A stretch of DNA of 64,000 nucleotides from Diaphorobacter sp. HDW4B (GCF_011305535.1 NZ_CP049905.1:1188001-1252000); one strand, 5' to 3'; positions 45,980 through 54,938 are shown, counted from the first letter of the stretch. A program made the numbers and translations. Notes: generated by a model not told the origin, from the sequence alone.

Positions 45980-46613
45980 AGCGTTTTTCCAGACGCTGGA
46001 AGCCCCATGTGAGCACCAGCGTCATGATCAGATAGAAAGCGGCGGCCACGATGAAAGGCGTGGTCGTGAAGTCGCGCTGCACAAAACCGCGCGCAGCACG
46101 CAGCAGGTCGTTGAGGGCCAGCACGTAGATCAGCGAGGTGTCTTTGACCAGCGTGATCGTCTCGTTGCTCATGGGCGGCAGAATGCTGCGCACCATTTGC
46201 GGCAGCACGATGCGGCGCATGGTCTGCGGATAGCTCATGCCGAGCACCTTGGCGGCCTCGTACTGGCCGCGATCCACCGACAGAATGCCCGCGCGGAAGA
46301 TCTCCGCAAAATAGGCGGCGTAGTTCAATGCAAACGCCAGTACAGCGGCCGGGAAATCCGGCAAGCGCACACCAATCACCGGAACGAATGGGAGCGCGAA
46401 ATAAATGAACAGCATCTGCAGCATGAGCGGCGTGCCGCGCATGAGCCAGATATAGCCGTTGACAAAAGTCGACAGCGGCTTGAAATGCGACACACGGGCA
46501 AGCGCCAGCACCAGACCCAGCGGCACGGCCAAGAGCAGCGTGATCGCGAACAACTTCAGGGTGACCGTGGCACCCTGAGCCAGTGGCCCGAGAAGAGAGA
46601 GAACGTAGTCCAT
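45960..46613 (-). CDS. Polar amino acid ABC transporter permease
   Basis: A 217-residue HisM/GlnP-type permease starting MDYVLSLLGPLAQGATVTLK, with about five TMs. The EAA-loop region is EAAKVLGMSYPQTMRRIVLP, which contacts the ATPase. Only one permease gene is present, so it would work as a homodimer. Confidence 0.92.
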   Translation of the reverse strand: MDYVLSLLGPLAQGATVTLKLFAITLLLAVPLGLVLALARVSHFKPLSTFVNGYIWLMRGTPLMLQMLFIYFALPFVPVIGVRLPDFPAAVLAFALNYAAYFAEIFRAGILSVDRGQYEAAKVLGMSYPQTMRRIVLPQMVRSILPPMSNETITLVKDTSLIYVLALNDLLRAARGFVQRDFTTTPFIVAAAFYLIMTLVLTWGFQRLEKRYAKFDE

Positions 46614-46695
46614 ACGGATAGCTTCAGAGCCCCGATGGCATCGGGAGGATTCCCCAGATGCCTGCAATGCGCGTGACGCATCGCTTTACGCAAGA

Positions 46696-46730
46696 ACACC
46701 GCAGCCAGCCAAGCATGGCCGCTGCGGTGT
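46696..46730. terminator. Intercistronic hairpin between binding-protein and permease genes
   Basis: ACACCGCAGC (46696-46705) and GCTGCGGTGT (46721-46730), a perfect 10-bp stem with a 15-base loop. There is no T-run directly after it on the minus strand. It lies 28 bases past the binding-protein stop and probably acts as partial attenuator or 3' stabiliser. Confidence 0.6.
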
Positions 46731-46757
46731 CACGAAAAAGCCCGAAAGAGCTTTGGA

Positions 46758-47558
46758 TTACTTGATGATGTCCTTGCCGAACCACTGGGTGGCGATCTTG
46801 GCGGCAGTGCCGTCAGCCTTCATCTCGCCCATGGCCTTGTTCAGCTTTTCCAGCAGTTCCGTGTCGTCCTTGCGAACGCCCACGCCGTACTCTTCGGTGC
46901 CGAAGTTCTCTTCGAGCACACGGTACTCGTCAGGCTTCTTGGCCACGTAGTAACGGCCCACTACTTCGTCGACCACCACGGCTTCCAGACGGCCGGCGGA
47001 CAGGTCCATCAGCGCAGTCACGTTGTCGCCGAAGGTCTTGAATTCCTTGAACGACTTGAACACGGCGTCTTCCTTCTTCACTGCATCCACAGCGGAAGAG
47101 CCTTCCTGAGCTCCCACCACCTTGCCGGACATGTCGGCCTTGTTGTTGATCGCGGACTTGGCAGCCACCACGATGATCTGGTGGTTTTCCATGTAAGGGG
47201 CGGTGAAGCCGATCTTGGCCTTGCGCTCTTCGGTGATGGTCAGGCCATTCCACAGAGCGTCCACGCGCTTGCCGGAGAGTTCGGCTTCCTTGGCGCTCCA
47301 GTCGATCGGCTTGAATTCAGCCTCGATGCCCATGCGCTTAGACGCTTCGCGAGCCATGTCGATGTCAAAACCCACGAGCTCGTTCTTCTCGTCGCGGAAA
47401 CCCATAGGGGGGAAGTTGTCATCCAGACCCACCACGATCTTGGTGATCGCTGCTGGAGCCGGTGCCGGAGCGGCCGACGGCGCAGGAGTTTCGTTTTTGC
47501 TGCATCCAACCAGAGCGGCACCCAAAGCGAGGAGCGCAACAGCGGCAATCTTTTTCAT
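46758..47558 (-). CDS. Amino acid ABC transporter substrate-binding lipoprotein
   Basis: A 266-residue SBP family 3 protein with lipobox ALVGCSKNE, so it is tethered to the membrane. An Ala/Pro linker (about 22-36) is followed by the bilobed domain with FPPMGFRDEKNELVGFDIDM, RVDALWNGLTITEERK and DEVVGRYYVAKK. The ligand is likely a polar amino acid; which one cannot be said. First gene of the importer operon. Confidence 0.92.
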   Translation of the reverse strand: MKKIAAVALLALGAALVGCSKNETPAPSAAPAPAPAAITKIVVGLDDNFPPMGFRDEKNELVGFDIDMAREASKRMGIEAEFKPIDWSAKEAELSGKRVDALWNGLTITEERKAKIGFTAPYMENHQIIVVAAKSAINNKADMSGKVVGAQEGSSAVDAVKKEDAVFKSFKEFKTFGDNVTALMDLSAGRLEAVVVDEVVGRYYVAKKPDEYRVLEENFGTEEYGVGVRKDDTELLEKLNKAMGEMKADGTAAKIATQWFGKDIIK

Positions 47559-47876
47559 GGTCTTGCTGAGAAGTTAAGAAAGAAAAGAACAAAAGGATCT
47601 CACCCAGCCAAGGCTTGGGCCTTGTCTGCTCGGGATCCGTGCGAAAGGGGAGAAAACCCTCTATTTTCGCCCAGCTTGGCCCCCGAGGGTTGGAGTCGCA
47701 CAAATTACGCGGGCAATTTGCTGCGGAGATCCATTCTTCACATCGGCAAAAGGCTGCCAACCGGCGATTTGCAGCTATCCAAACAGGAGCAACCCAACAA
47801 CGCGCACAAACTTGCTCCAGTCGCCCGACAATGCAGCAACTCCGCATCCATCTTTCACCCCTACATTCCAAACACC
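47559..47876. other. Divergent intergenic region with a CAAATT/AATTTG palindrome
   Basis: 318 bases between the binding-protein gene and the PCuAC gene. CAAATT-ACGCGGGC-AATTTG at 47701-47720 is a perfect 6+6 inverted repeat and a possible operator. No clear promoter hexamers or RNA gene were seen. Confidence 0.45.
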
Positions 47877-48359
47877 ATGCGCGCCCTGCTCTCCTCCATC
47901 GCCCTCACCACGCTCGCCCTCGCAAGCCCCCTCATCAGCCACGCCGAAGTCAAGGTCGATGACGCCTGGGTTCGCGCCACCGTGCCGCAGCAGAAATCCA
48001 CCGGCGCGTTCATGCGCATCACCAGCACCGAACCCACCACGCTCGTCGCCGTGCGCACCAACGCTGCGCCCGTGTCCGAAGTCCACGAAATGAAGATGGA
48101 AGACAACGTGATGAAGATGCGCAAGGTCGAGCCCGGCGTCGCCATCCAGCCCGGCAAGCCGCTGGAACTCAAGCCCGGCGGCTACCACGTCATGCTCATG
48201 GACCTGCCCTCCGCCATGACTGCAGGCACCCATGTGCCCCTCACGCTGGTGTTCAAGGACGCTGCGGGCAAGGAATCCACCGTCGACGTGCACGCCATGG
48301 TGCGCGCGCTGAACGCCGCGGCACCTGCGGCCATGGATCACGGCAAGCACAAGCACTGA
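47877..48359 (+). CDS. Periplasmic copper chaperone PCuAC family
   Basis: A 160-residue protein with the signal peptide MRALLSSIALTTLALASPLI ending SHAEVKV. The PCuA(C) domain has HEMKMEDNVMKMR and, 20-odd residues later, GGYHVMLM, giving the H-x-M...H-x-M copper(I) site. The C-terminus ends DHGKHKH, an added His-rich tail that may also bind metal. The family delivers copper to cytochrome oxidase. No Sco or oxidase gene is adjacent. Confidence 0.9.
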   Translation: MRALLSSIALTTLALASPLISHAEVKVDDAWVRATVPQQKSTGAFMRITSTEPTTLVAVRTNAAPVSEVHEMKMEDNVMKMRKVEPGVAIQPGKPLELKPGGYHVMLMDLPSAMTAGTHVPLTLVFKDAAGKESTVDVHAMVRALNAAAPAAMDHGKHKH

Positions 48360-48546
48360 CCGAGCGCCGTCCGAGCACTGGCGCGGCCCCTGCGCAAACG
48401 GGCCGCATGCCCGATAATCCGCCGTCAGAATTCGTTCAGGTTGATTGACCAATGAACGAAACTGGCGGCGGTTTTCCTTGGGCACTCGCCACCGCTGCCA
48501 GTCAGTCCCGGACAGCCATCTCGCCCAACAACTACAACAACAATCC

Positions 48547-49782
48547 ATGCCTCCTGCTCAAGCCGAAAAACAATGGAATTCCCCGCGCTGGGCGCTCGCC
48601 ATCCTGCTGGCGCTGCTGGGCATGCTCGGGCCGTTTTCCATCGACACCTATCTGCCCGCCTTCCCCGCGATTGCCGGTTCGCTCAACGCGACGCCCGTGG
48701 AGATGCAGCAGACGCTTTCGGCCTACCTGTTCGCCTTCGCGTTCATGACGCTGTTCCACGGCTCGCTCTCCGACAGCTTCGGACGCCGTCCCGTGGTGCT
48801 GTGGGGCATCGTGGTCTACACGATTGCCTCGGCGGGTTGCGCCATGTCCGAATCGATTGGCCAGCTCATTGCGTTCCGCGCGCTGCAAGGCCTGTCCGCT
48901 GGAGCAGGCATCGTCGTCTCGCGCGCCGTCATCCGCGACCTGTTCCCACCCGCCGAAGCCCAGCGCGTGATGAGCCAAGTGACGATCTTCTTCGGCATCG
49001 CTCCCGCGATTGCACCCATCGTCGGCGGCTTCTTCTCCGTCTACCTCGGCTGGCACAGCGTCTTCTGGTTCCTCACCGGCGTCGGCATCTTCCTGTGGAT
49101 CGCCAACTACCGCCTGCTGCCCGAATCCCTGCCCGCCCAAGACCGTCAGCCCTTCGACATCGTCAACCTGATGCACGGCTACTGGGAACTCGGCACCAGC
49201 CCCCGCTTCCTGCTGCTCGCACTCGCCAGCGGCGTGCCCTTCAACGGCATGTTCCTCTACGTGCTCTCAGCCCCCGCGTTTCTGGGTGACCTGCTGCACC
49301 TCGGCCCCACGGAATATTTCTGGTTCTTCATGCTCACCATCGCCGGCATCATGGGCGGCGCGTGGTTCAGCGGACGCCTGGCAGGACGCATCCCGCCCAA
49401 GCGCCAGATCCGGCACGGCTTCGTGATCATGTTCGTGGTCGCCATCGTGAACCTGGTGCTCAACCTGCTCTTCCCACCCCACGCCTCCTGGGGCATGTTC
49501 CCGCTGGCGATCTTCTCGTTCGGCTGGGCTTTGATGGTTCCGGTAGTCACCCTGCTGGTGCTCGACCTCTACCCCCAACGCCGCGGCATGGCATCCTCAA
49601 TGCAGGCCTTCGTAGGCTCCACCGCCAACGGCTTGGTCGCAGGCGTGCTCGCCCCTATGGTCATGCACTCGGCCATCGGCCTTGCAGCAACTTCACTTGT
49701 GCTGATGTGCATCGGCCTCGTCGCGTGGATCTACTTCCACCACCGCTGGCCGGATGTGGGGCGCAACTCGCACAGCCATTGA
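48547..49782 (+). CDS. Bcr/CflA family multidrug efflux MFS transporter
   Basis: A 411-residue 12-TM transporter starting MPPAQAEKQWNSPRWALAIL. GPFSIDTYLPAFPAI in TM1 and SFGRRPVVLWG in the loop after TM2 are hallmark Bcr/CflA (DHA1) motifs. It likely exports drugs such as bicyclomycin or sulfonamides; the real substrate is unknown. An in-frame TTG at 48445 would add 34 polar residues and is not favoured. Confidence 0.9.
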   Translation: MPPAQAEKQWNSPRWALAILLALLGMLGPFSIDTYLPAFPAIAGSLNATPVEMQQTLSAYLFAFAFMTLFHGSLSDSFGRRPVVLWGIVVYTIASAGCAMSESIGQLIAFRALQGLSAGAGIVVSRAVIRDLFPPAEAQRVMSQVTIFFGIAPAIAPIVGGFFSVYLGWHSVFWFLTGVGIFLWIANYRLLPESLPAQDRQPFDIVNLMHGYWELGTSPRFLLLALASGVPFNGMFLYVLSAPAFLGDLLHLGPTEYFWFFMLTIAGIMGGAWFSGRLAGRIPPKRQIRHGFVIMFVVAIVNLVLNLLFPPHASWGMFPLAIFSFGWALMVPVVTLLVLDLYPQRRGMASSMQAFVGSTANGLVAGVLAPMVMHSAIGLAATSLVLMCIGLVAWIYFHHRWPDVGRNSHSH

Positions 49783-49821
49783 TGCGACAGAACCAGCGCT
49801 GCAGTCACCCTCACCCCAACT

Positions 49822-49841
49822 CTCTCCCGCAAGCGTGAGAG
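49822..49841. repeat. Short CTCTC-CCGC-AA-GCG-GAGAG type hairpin
   Basis: CTCTCCCGC-AA-GCGTGAGAG, with one mismatch near the loop, 40 bases past the MFS stop. I recall this kind of intergenic hairpin as frequent in proteobacterial genomes. It may act as a terminator or mRNA end. Confidence 0.6.
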
Positions 49842-49918
49842 GGAGCAAGACAAAGCGCACCATCCAACCCAACAACGCGCGCACGAACATCTCGCGAAGT
49901 CGCGAGATTGAGCGGCAC

Positions 49919-50082
49919 GAGCGAAGCAACGTGCCGTAACTACCTCTTCCAGACTGACTTGCGGCAAGCTGTTTGAACGGAGCGCCTACGGCGCGCAGTG
50001 AGTTTTGCCGCCGGTATTCAAGCGCGTTTTGGTTACTTTTGCGCGCAAGCAAAAGTGACTCGCCCGCCGGGGCGAGACCCGG
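49919..50082. repeat. Structured dispersed intergenic repeat, copy 2
   Basis: About 164 bp matching 33671-33839. The distal stem is ACTTTTGC with GCAAAAGT here, against CTTTTCGC with GCGAAAAG in copy 1, so both arms changed together. Immediately upstream is a palindrome TCTCGCGA-AG-TCGCGAGA (49890-49907). The stretch 49783-50110 has no gene. Confidence 0.85.
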
Positions 50083-50110
50083 CACCCGCCCTCAAACCAA
50101 CCACCACCAC

Positions 50111-50149
50111 AAAAAAGAAAAACCCGGAGCGGTCAATCCACTCCGGGTT
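50111..50149 (-). terminator. Rho-independent terminator after the DEAD-box helicase gene
   Basis: AACCCGGAG (50121-50129) pairs with CTCCGGGTT (50141-50149), perfect 9 bp with an 11-base loop. On the minus strand it is followed by a T-rich tract (plus 50111-50120). It lies 47 bases past the stop. Confidence 0.85.
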
Positions 50150-50195
50150 CCCAAATCTGCCCTCTGATCAGAAGATCAGAGAAAAACAAGACTTA

Positions 50196-52316
50196 TCAGC
50201 GCGGCGTACGCGCACGAGGCGCATAAGGCTTGGCACCAGCGCCAGACTTCACGTGCGCTGGCTTGCGATCACCACCACCGAAGCCACCGGGCTTGCGACC
50301 ACCAAAGCCCTCGCCATCGCGACGACCACCGCCGAAACCGCCTTCACGACGCTCACCGCCGCCAAAGCCACCTTCGCGGCGCTCGCCACCGAAGGAACGC
50401 TGTTCGCGGTCACCGAACGAAGGACGATCACCGCCACGGTTACCACCACCGAAGCCACCTTCGCGACGCTCACCGCCGAACGAACGTTGTGGCTGCTCGC
50501 CACGGTCACCGCCGAAGCTGCGGCGTTCGCCGCCAAAGCCGCCTTCACGGCGCTCGCCGCCGAAGGAACGCTGTTCGCGATCGCCGAACGAAGGACGATC
50601 ACCGCCGCGGTTGCCACCGCCGAAGCCGCCTTCGCGACGTTCAGCGCCGAACGAACGCTCGCGGTCACCACCAAAGGAAGGACGCTGTTCGCCACCACGG
50701 TCACCGCCAAAGCTGCGGCGATCACCACCACGGTCATCACCACCGAAGCCTTGCTTGCGGCCATAGCCACCTGCATCGCGGCCGCCGCCGAAGCCGCCGG
50801 AGCGAGCGCCACCGCCACCACCGTGACGCTTGTTGCCACCGCCGCCATTGCGACCACCACGGCCACCGAATTCGGCTTGCGGTGCGCGCTGTGTGGGCTC
50901 CATACCTGGAATCACTTCAGGATTGAAGCGTTGCTTGGTATAGGCTTCGATGTCGAAGATGCGACGACGATCGCGGAACTCGGCGAACGTCACGGCCAGA
51001 CCGGAGCGACCAGCGCGGCCGGTACGACCGATGCGGTGGGTGTAGTCTTCCGCCTTCATCGGCAGGCCGAAGTTGAACACGTGCGTGATGGTGGGCACGT
51101 CAATGCCGCGAGCCGCCACGTCGGTGGCCACCAGAATCTGCACCTGGCCACTGCGCAGCGCCATCAATCGGCGGTTGCGCAGGCCTTGGCTCAGCGCGCC
51201 ATGCAGGGCCACGGCGGAGAAACCATCTTGCTGCAGATCGTTGGCGAGGCCATCGCACTCGATCTGCGTGCTGGCGAACACCACGGCCTGGTTGATCGTG
51301 GTGTCACGCAGCCAGTGGTCGAGCAGCTTGCGCTTGTGTTGAGCGTTGTCGGCCCAGAACAGCACTTGCTTGATGTTGGCGTGCTTTTCCTGCGGGCTGT
51401 CGATCTGGATCTTCTTGACGGAAGAACCGTTGTCGTGCATCACACGCATGGCCAGTTGCTGAATGCGCGGCGCGAAGGTGGCGCTGAACATCATGGTCTG
51501 GCGACGCTGGCTGGTCAGTTGGTTCAGCTCGGCGAGGTCGTCCGAGAAACCCAGGTCCAGCATGCGGTCGGCTTCGTCGACCACGAGGAACTGCACTTGG
51601 TCGAGCTTGATCTGCATGGAGCGTTGCAGGTCGAGCAGACGACCAGGAGTGGCCACCACGAGGTCGGCGTTCTGCAGCTTGGCGATCTGCAGTTGGTAAG
51701 GCATGCCGCCCACCACGTTGGCAACGCGCAGACCCTTGCAATGACGCACCAGGTCGATGGCGTCGTGCGCCACCTGTTGAGCCAGCTCGCGGGTGGGGCA
51801 CAGGATCAGGGCACCGGGAACGGCTGCCTTGAAGTTGCGTGGGTTGGTCGGGTCCTTGCGGCGATTGCGCTTGGGAGCGGGTTCGCCATTGGCAGCAGCT
51901 TCGGCGCTCAGACGGTCGAATTCAGCGCGCTCGGCGGCGAACTTTTCTTCCTGTTGCTTGAGCAGCGTGTGCAGCACGGGCAGCAGGAAGGCAGCAGTCT
52001 TGCCGCTGCCGGTCTGGCTGGAAACCATCAGGTCGATGAAGCGGTCGCTGTCGCCATCGGCTTCCATGGCGTAAGGAATCGCTTGCAACTGGACTTGTGT
52101 GGGCTGTGTGTAGCCCAGATCGGTCACGGCTTGCACCAGCTCGGGAGCCAGGCCCAGTTCGACGAAGGGGTTCGGACCAGCAGGTTCGGCCACAGTGTCT
52201 TCTTCGACTTCGACAGCAGCAGCGTCGGAAGTCATCATTTCAGTTGCCAGGTTTTCTTCAGGCAATACGGAGTCAGCAGGCGCGAAATCGCCCTGCGAAT
52301 GCAAAGAGTCAGTCAT
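50196..52316 (-). CDS. RhlE-like DEAD-box RNA helicase with long Gly/Arg-rich tail
   Basis: A 706-residue helicase starting MTDSLHSQGDFAPAD. Core motifs: Q-motif region GYTQPTQVQ, Walker A SSQTGSGKT, PTRELA, VVDEADRML (DEAD), FSATF and HRIGRTGR. A charged insert of about 45 residues (KQQEEKF...RRKDPTNPR) separates motifs I and Ia. The last about 230 residues are a Gly/Arg/Phe-rich disordered tail with RSFGGERREGGFGG repeats, ending in a basic patch; such tails bind RNA and can drive condensation. The likely role is cold or ribosome/mRNA remodelling. The start is the ATG at 52316; the gene has its own terminator and a long leader. Confidence 0.93.
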   Translation of the reverse strand: MTDSLHSQGDFAPADSVLPEENLATEMMTSDAAAVEVEEDTVAEPAGPNPFVELGLAPELVQAVTDLGYTQPTQVQLQAIPYAMEADGDSDRFIDLMVSSQTGSGKTAAFLLPVLHTLLKQQEEKFAAERAEFDRLSAEAAANGEPAPKRNRRKDPTNPRNFKAAVPGALILCPTRELAQQVAHDAIDLVRHCKGLRVANVVGGMPYQLQIAKLQNADLVVATPGRLLDLQRSMQIKLDQVQFLVVDEADRMLDLGFSDDLAELNQLTSQRRQTMMFSATFAPRIQQLAMRVMHDNGSSVKKIQIDSPQEKHANIKQVLFWADNAQHKRKLLDHWLRDTTINQAVVFASTQIECDGLANDLQQDGFSAVALHGALSQGLRNRRLMALRSGQVQILVATDVAARGIDVPTITHVFNFGLPMKAEDYTHRIGRTGRAGRSGLAVTFAEFRDRRRIFDIEAYTKQRFNPEVIPGMEPTQRAPQAEFGGRGGRNGGGGNKRHGGGGGARSGGFGGGRDAGGYGRKQGFGGDDRGGDRRSFGGDRGGEQRPSFGGDRERSFGAERREGGFGGGNRGGDRPSFGDREQRSFGGERREGGFGGERRSFGGDRGEQPQRSFGGERREGGFGGGNRGGDRPSFGDREQRSFGGERREGGFGGGERREGGFGGGRRDGEGFGGRKPGGFGGGDRKPAHVKSGAGAKPYAPRARTPR
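50331..50661 (-). repeat. Tandem 171-bp repeat in the helicase tail
   Basis: Two copies about 171 bp (57 codons) apart. For example, GAAGGAACGCTGTTCGCG begins at 50391 and 50562. Each encodes an RSFGGERREGGFGG...RPSFGDREQ segment. The frame is kept because the unit is a multiple of three. Confidence 0.8.
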
Positions 52317-52650
52317 GTATTTATGCAACCGCAGGCGCAACCTGCGGAGGCTTCATTCAAACGGTTAAAAAAACATCAACCATTCAACGAAGCCTGCGCC
52401 AGCTTGAGAAATGCTGGGCGGGTGGGTTTTTTTCAGTGGCGAATCCGTTGTTTGCTTCCAAAGAGCAAACATTCCGTACGCCGTGAACCCGATGTGAAAG
52501 GGAGATGTACAAGGTGCAGGAAAAGAGCTGCGACACCACTTGATCGTTCCTTGGAACGCTCCGTACCGCTCAGCGCATATTTCATGCAAGCCTGCAATTA
52601 TGGCACGCTCCGGGTTTTCCCGCAAGCCCCTGTTGTCACCCTGCCCCAAC
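52317..52650 (-). other. Long 5' leader of the DEAD-box helicase gene
   Basis: 334 bases between orn and the helicase. Below the promoter at 52597-52625 lie a CGTTCC-TT-GGAACG hairpin (52545-52558) and a CCGCAGG-CGCAA-CCTGCGG hairpin (52329-52347), which ends 13 bases before the ATG. No good Shine-Dalgarno is visible after the hairpin, so translation may be controlled by structure. No gene was seen in this stretch. Confidence 0.6.
52597..52625 (-). promoter_or_regulatory. Candidate sigma-70 promoter of the helicase gene
   Basis: On the minus strand TTGCGG (plus 52620-52625), a 17-base spacer and CATAAT (plus 52597-52602, 5/6). It gives a leader of roughly 270 nt. Confidence 0.55.
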
Positions 52651-53229
52651 TCACAATGACAAGAATGTTGAACGGTAGTGCGCCAGCTCGTCGATGGACT
52701 CGATCACATCGGCCAGCGCCGTGTGCTTCTGCGCCTTCTTGAACGAGGTGTAGGCCTCGGGCTTCCAGCGCTTGGCCAGCTCCTTCAAGGTGCTCACATC
52801 GAGATTGCGGTAGTGGAAGTAAGCCTCCAGCTTGGGCATGTACTTCACCAGAAAGCGGCGGTCCTGGCCGATGGTGTTGCCGCACATGGGCGTGGACGCC
52901 TTGGGCACATAGCGCTTGATGAATTCGAGCAGTTGCTCTTCGGCCTCGGCCTCTGTCACGGTGGATGCCTTGACCTTGTCGATCAACCCGCTGCGACCGT
53001 GCGTGCCCTTGTTCCAGGCGTCCATGCCGTTCAGAAGCTCATCCGACTGGTGGATCACCAGCACCGGGCCTTCGATGCGCGGCTCCAGATTCGGGCCGGT
53101 GATCACCACGGCGATCTCCAGAAGGCGGTCGGTTTCCGGGTTCAGGCCGGTCATTTCGCAATCGAGCCAGACCAGGTTCTGGTCGTTTTTTTTGAGCTCG
53201 GGAACAGTCGGGGTAACGGTTTCAGACAT
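52651..53229 (-). CDS. orn: Oligoribonuclease
   Basis: A 192-residue DEDDh exonuclease. [20 protein letters not shown] carries the first Asp/Glu pair, and LAHYRST is at the C-terminus. It degrades 2-5 nt RNA fragments, including pGpG, to mononucleotides and is essential in many proteobacteria. The divergent M48 peptidase gene starts 66 bases away, and the helicase follows downstream. Confidence 0.96.
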   Translation of the reverse strand: MSETVTPTVPELKKNDQNLVWLDCEMTGLNPETDRLLEIAVVITGPNLEPRIEGPVLVIHQSDELLNGMDAWNKGTHGRSGLIDKVKASTVTEAEAEEQLLEFIKRYVPKASTPMCGNTIGQDRRFLVKYMPKLEAYFHYRNLDVSTLKELAKRWKPEAYTSFKKAQKHTALADVIESIDELAHYRSTFLSL

Positions 53230-53295
53230 GCCTGAGATTGTCGCCGATCACCTACACTTGCGCTCTTCGCCCTCGAAATTTCCGCTCTGCAAAAC

Positions 53296-54591
53296 GTGTC
53301 TCCTTCCCTGCTCTGGACCTCGCTGTTCGCTTTCTTTCTGCTCGCCGGTCTGGCCCTGCGACTGTGGCTTGCCACGCGCCAGATGCGCCATGTCGCGCAG
53401 CACCGCCATCAGGTGCCTGCTGATTTTTCCGAACGCATCTCGCTCGACGCACACCAGCGCGCGGCGGACTACACCATTGCCAAGGGCCGCTTCGGCCTGA
53501 TCGAAATGGCGCTGGGCGCGGCGGTCGTGCTCGGCTGGACCTTGTTGGGCGGGCTGGACATGCTCAACCAAGCGCTGATCGAGCGCATGGGCGGCGGCAT
53601 GTGGCAGCAGTTGGCCCTGCTCGCTGGCTTCGTGCTGATCAGCGGCCTCGTCGATCTGCCGGTGTCGTACTACCAGACCTTCGTGATCGAGCAGCGCTTT
53701 GGCTTCAACCAGATGACCCTCAAGCTCTGGCTGGCAGACCTGCTCAAGTCCACGTTCGTGGGGGCCCTCATCGGCCTGCCGCTGGCTGCGCTGATGCTGT
53801 GGCTCATGGGCGCGGCAGGCACGCTGTGGTGGCTGTGGGCGTGGTGCGTTTGGATGGGCTTCAACCTGCTGCTGATGGTGGTCTATCCGCTGTTCATCGC
53901 GCCAATCTTCAACAAGTTCCAGCCGCTCGATGATGAGTCGCTTGCAGCACGCGTCACATCGCTCATGAAGCGCTGCGGCTTTGCTGCCAAGGGCCTGTTC
54001 GTGATGGACGGCAGTCGCCGCAGCGCGCACGCCAATGCGTATTTCACCGGCTTTGGCGCTGGCAAGCGTGTGGTGTTCTACGACACGCTGCTCAAGCAAC
54101 TCACGCCCGAAGAGGTCGAAGCCGTGCTCGCGCATGAACTCGGTCACTTCAAGCACAAGCACATCACCCGCCGCATCATCGGCATGTTCGCGATGAGCCT
54201 GCTGGGCTTTGCGCTGCTGGGCTGGCTGGCCACCAAGGGCTGGTTCTACACCGGCCTTGGCGTGATGCCGAACTTCAGCATGCCCGGCGTGGCGGGCTCC
54301 GCGCCCAACGATGCACTGGCGCTGCTGCTGTTCATGCTGGCCGTGCCGATCTTCAGCGTGTTCCTGTCGCCCGTGTTCGCGCAGATGTCGCGTCGCCATG
54401 AATTCGAAGCCGACGCCTTCGCCGTCGCGCAGACGCAAGGGGCCGATCTGGCCTCGGCGCTGCTCAAGCTGCACAAAGACAATGCATCCACCCTCACGCC
54501 CGATCCGGTCTACGTGAAGTTCTACTATTCGCATCCGCCCGCCGTCGAACGGCTGGCACGCATCCCTCACACAGCTGGAGTCGCGGCATGA
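53296..54591 (+). CDS. M48 family membrane metallopeptidase (Ste24/CAAX protease-like)
   Basis: A 431-residue integral membrane protease starting at GTG (53296). It has several TMs before the zinc motif HELGH (residues 280-284) and two after, then HEFEAD (368-373) as third ligand region, which is the Ste24-type layout. In bacteria such enzymes take part in membrane-protein quality control; the natural substrate is unknown. Its stop overlaps the next gene's ATG (ATGA at 54588-54591). Confidence 0.92.
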   Translation: MSPSLLWTSLFAFFLLAGLALRLWLATRQMRHVAQHRHQVPADFSERISLDAHQRAADYTIAKGRFGLIEMALGAAVVLGWTLLGGLDMLNQALIERMGGGMWQQLALLAGFVLISGLVDLPVSYYQTFVIEQRFGFNQMTLKLWLADLLKSTFVGALIGLPLAALMLWLMGAAGTLWWLWAWCVWMGFNLLLMVVYPLFIAPIFNKFQPLDDESLAARVTSLMKRCGFAAKGLFVMDGSRRSAHANAYFTGFGAGKRVVFYDTLLKQLTPEEVEAVLAHELGHFKHKHITRRIIGMFAMSLLGFALLGWLATKGWFYTGLGVMPNFSMPGVAGSAPNDALALLLFMLAVPIFSVFLSPVFAQMSRRHEFEADAFAVAQTQGADLASALLKLHKDNASTLTPDPVYVKFYYSHPPAVERLARIPHTAGVAA

Positions 54592-54938
54592 CAACAACCT
54601 CCGCATTGAAAATCAAGGACTGGTCCCAGGAAAAGCGCCGTGCACTCAGCGCCGTCGAACTGGTCACCAAACTCGTCGACCTGCAAGGCTGGAGCCTCAA
54701 CGGCGACGGCGCGAACGTGGCCATCGAGAAGACCTTCCACTTCGCCAACTACTTCGAAACCATCGCCTTCGTGAACGCGCTGGCGCTCATCGCGCACCAG
54801 CAGGACCACCACCCTGACCTGTCGGTGCACTACAACCGCTGCGTGGTGCGCTTCAACACGCATGACGTGGGTGGCATCTCGACCACCGATCTCGATTGCG
54901 CAGCCCGCGTCGACGCGCTGCTCGCCACTGCACCATGA
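54588..54938 (+). CDS. 4a-hydroxytetrahydrobiopterin dehydratase
   Basis: A 116-residue pterin-4a-carbinolamine dehydratase (PhhB/DCoH type). The active-site block HQQDHHPDLSVHYNRCVVR holds the conserved histidines. The enzyme recycles the pterin cofactor of phenylalanine hydroxylase; no phhA is nearby. The start overlaps the peptidase stop and the stop overlaps rsgA, so three genes are tightly coupled. Confidence 0.93.
   Translation: MTTTSALKIKDWSQEKRRALSAVELVTKLVDLQGWSLNGDGANVAIEKTFHFANYFETIAFVNALALIAHQQDHHPDLSVHYNRCVVRFNTHDVGGISTTDLDCAARVDALLATAP

Noticed and set aside
49998-52742. 914-codon plus-strand frame over the helicase gene
   Set aside because: Thr/Ala low-complexity mirror of the Gly/Arg tail; the minus strand has all DEAD-box motifs.
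53248-54606. 452-codon minus-strand frame over the M48 peptidase
   Set aside because: Antisense to a protein with intact HELGH and HEFEAD motifs.
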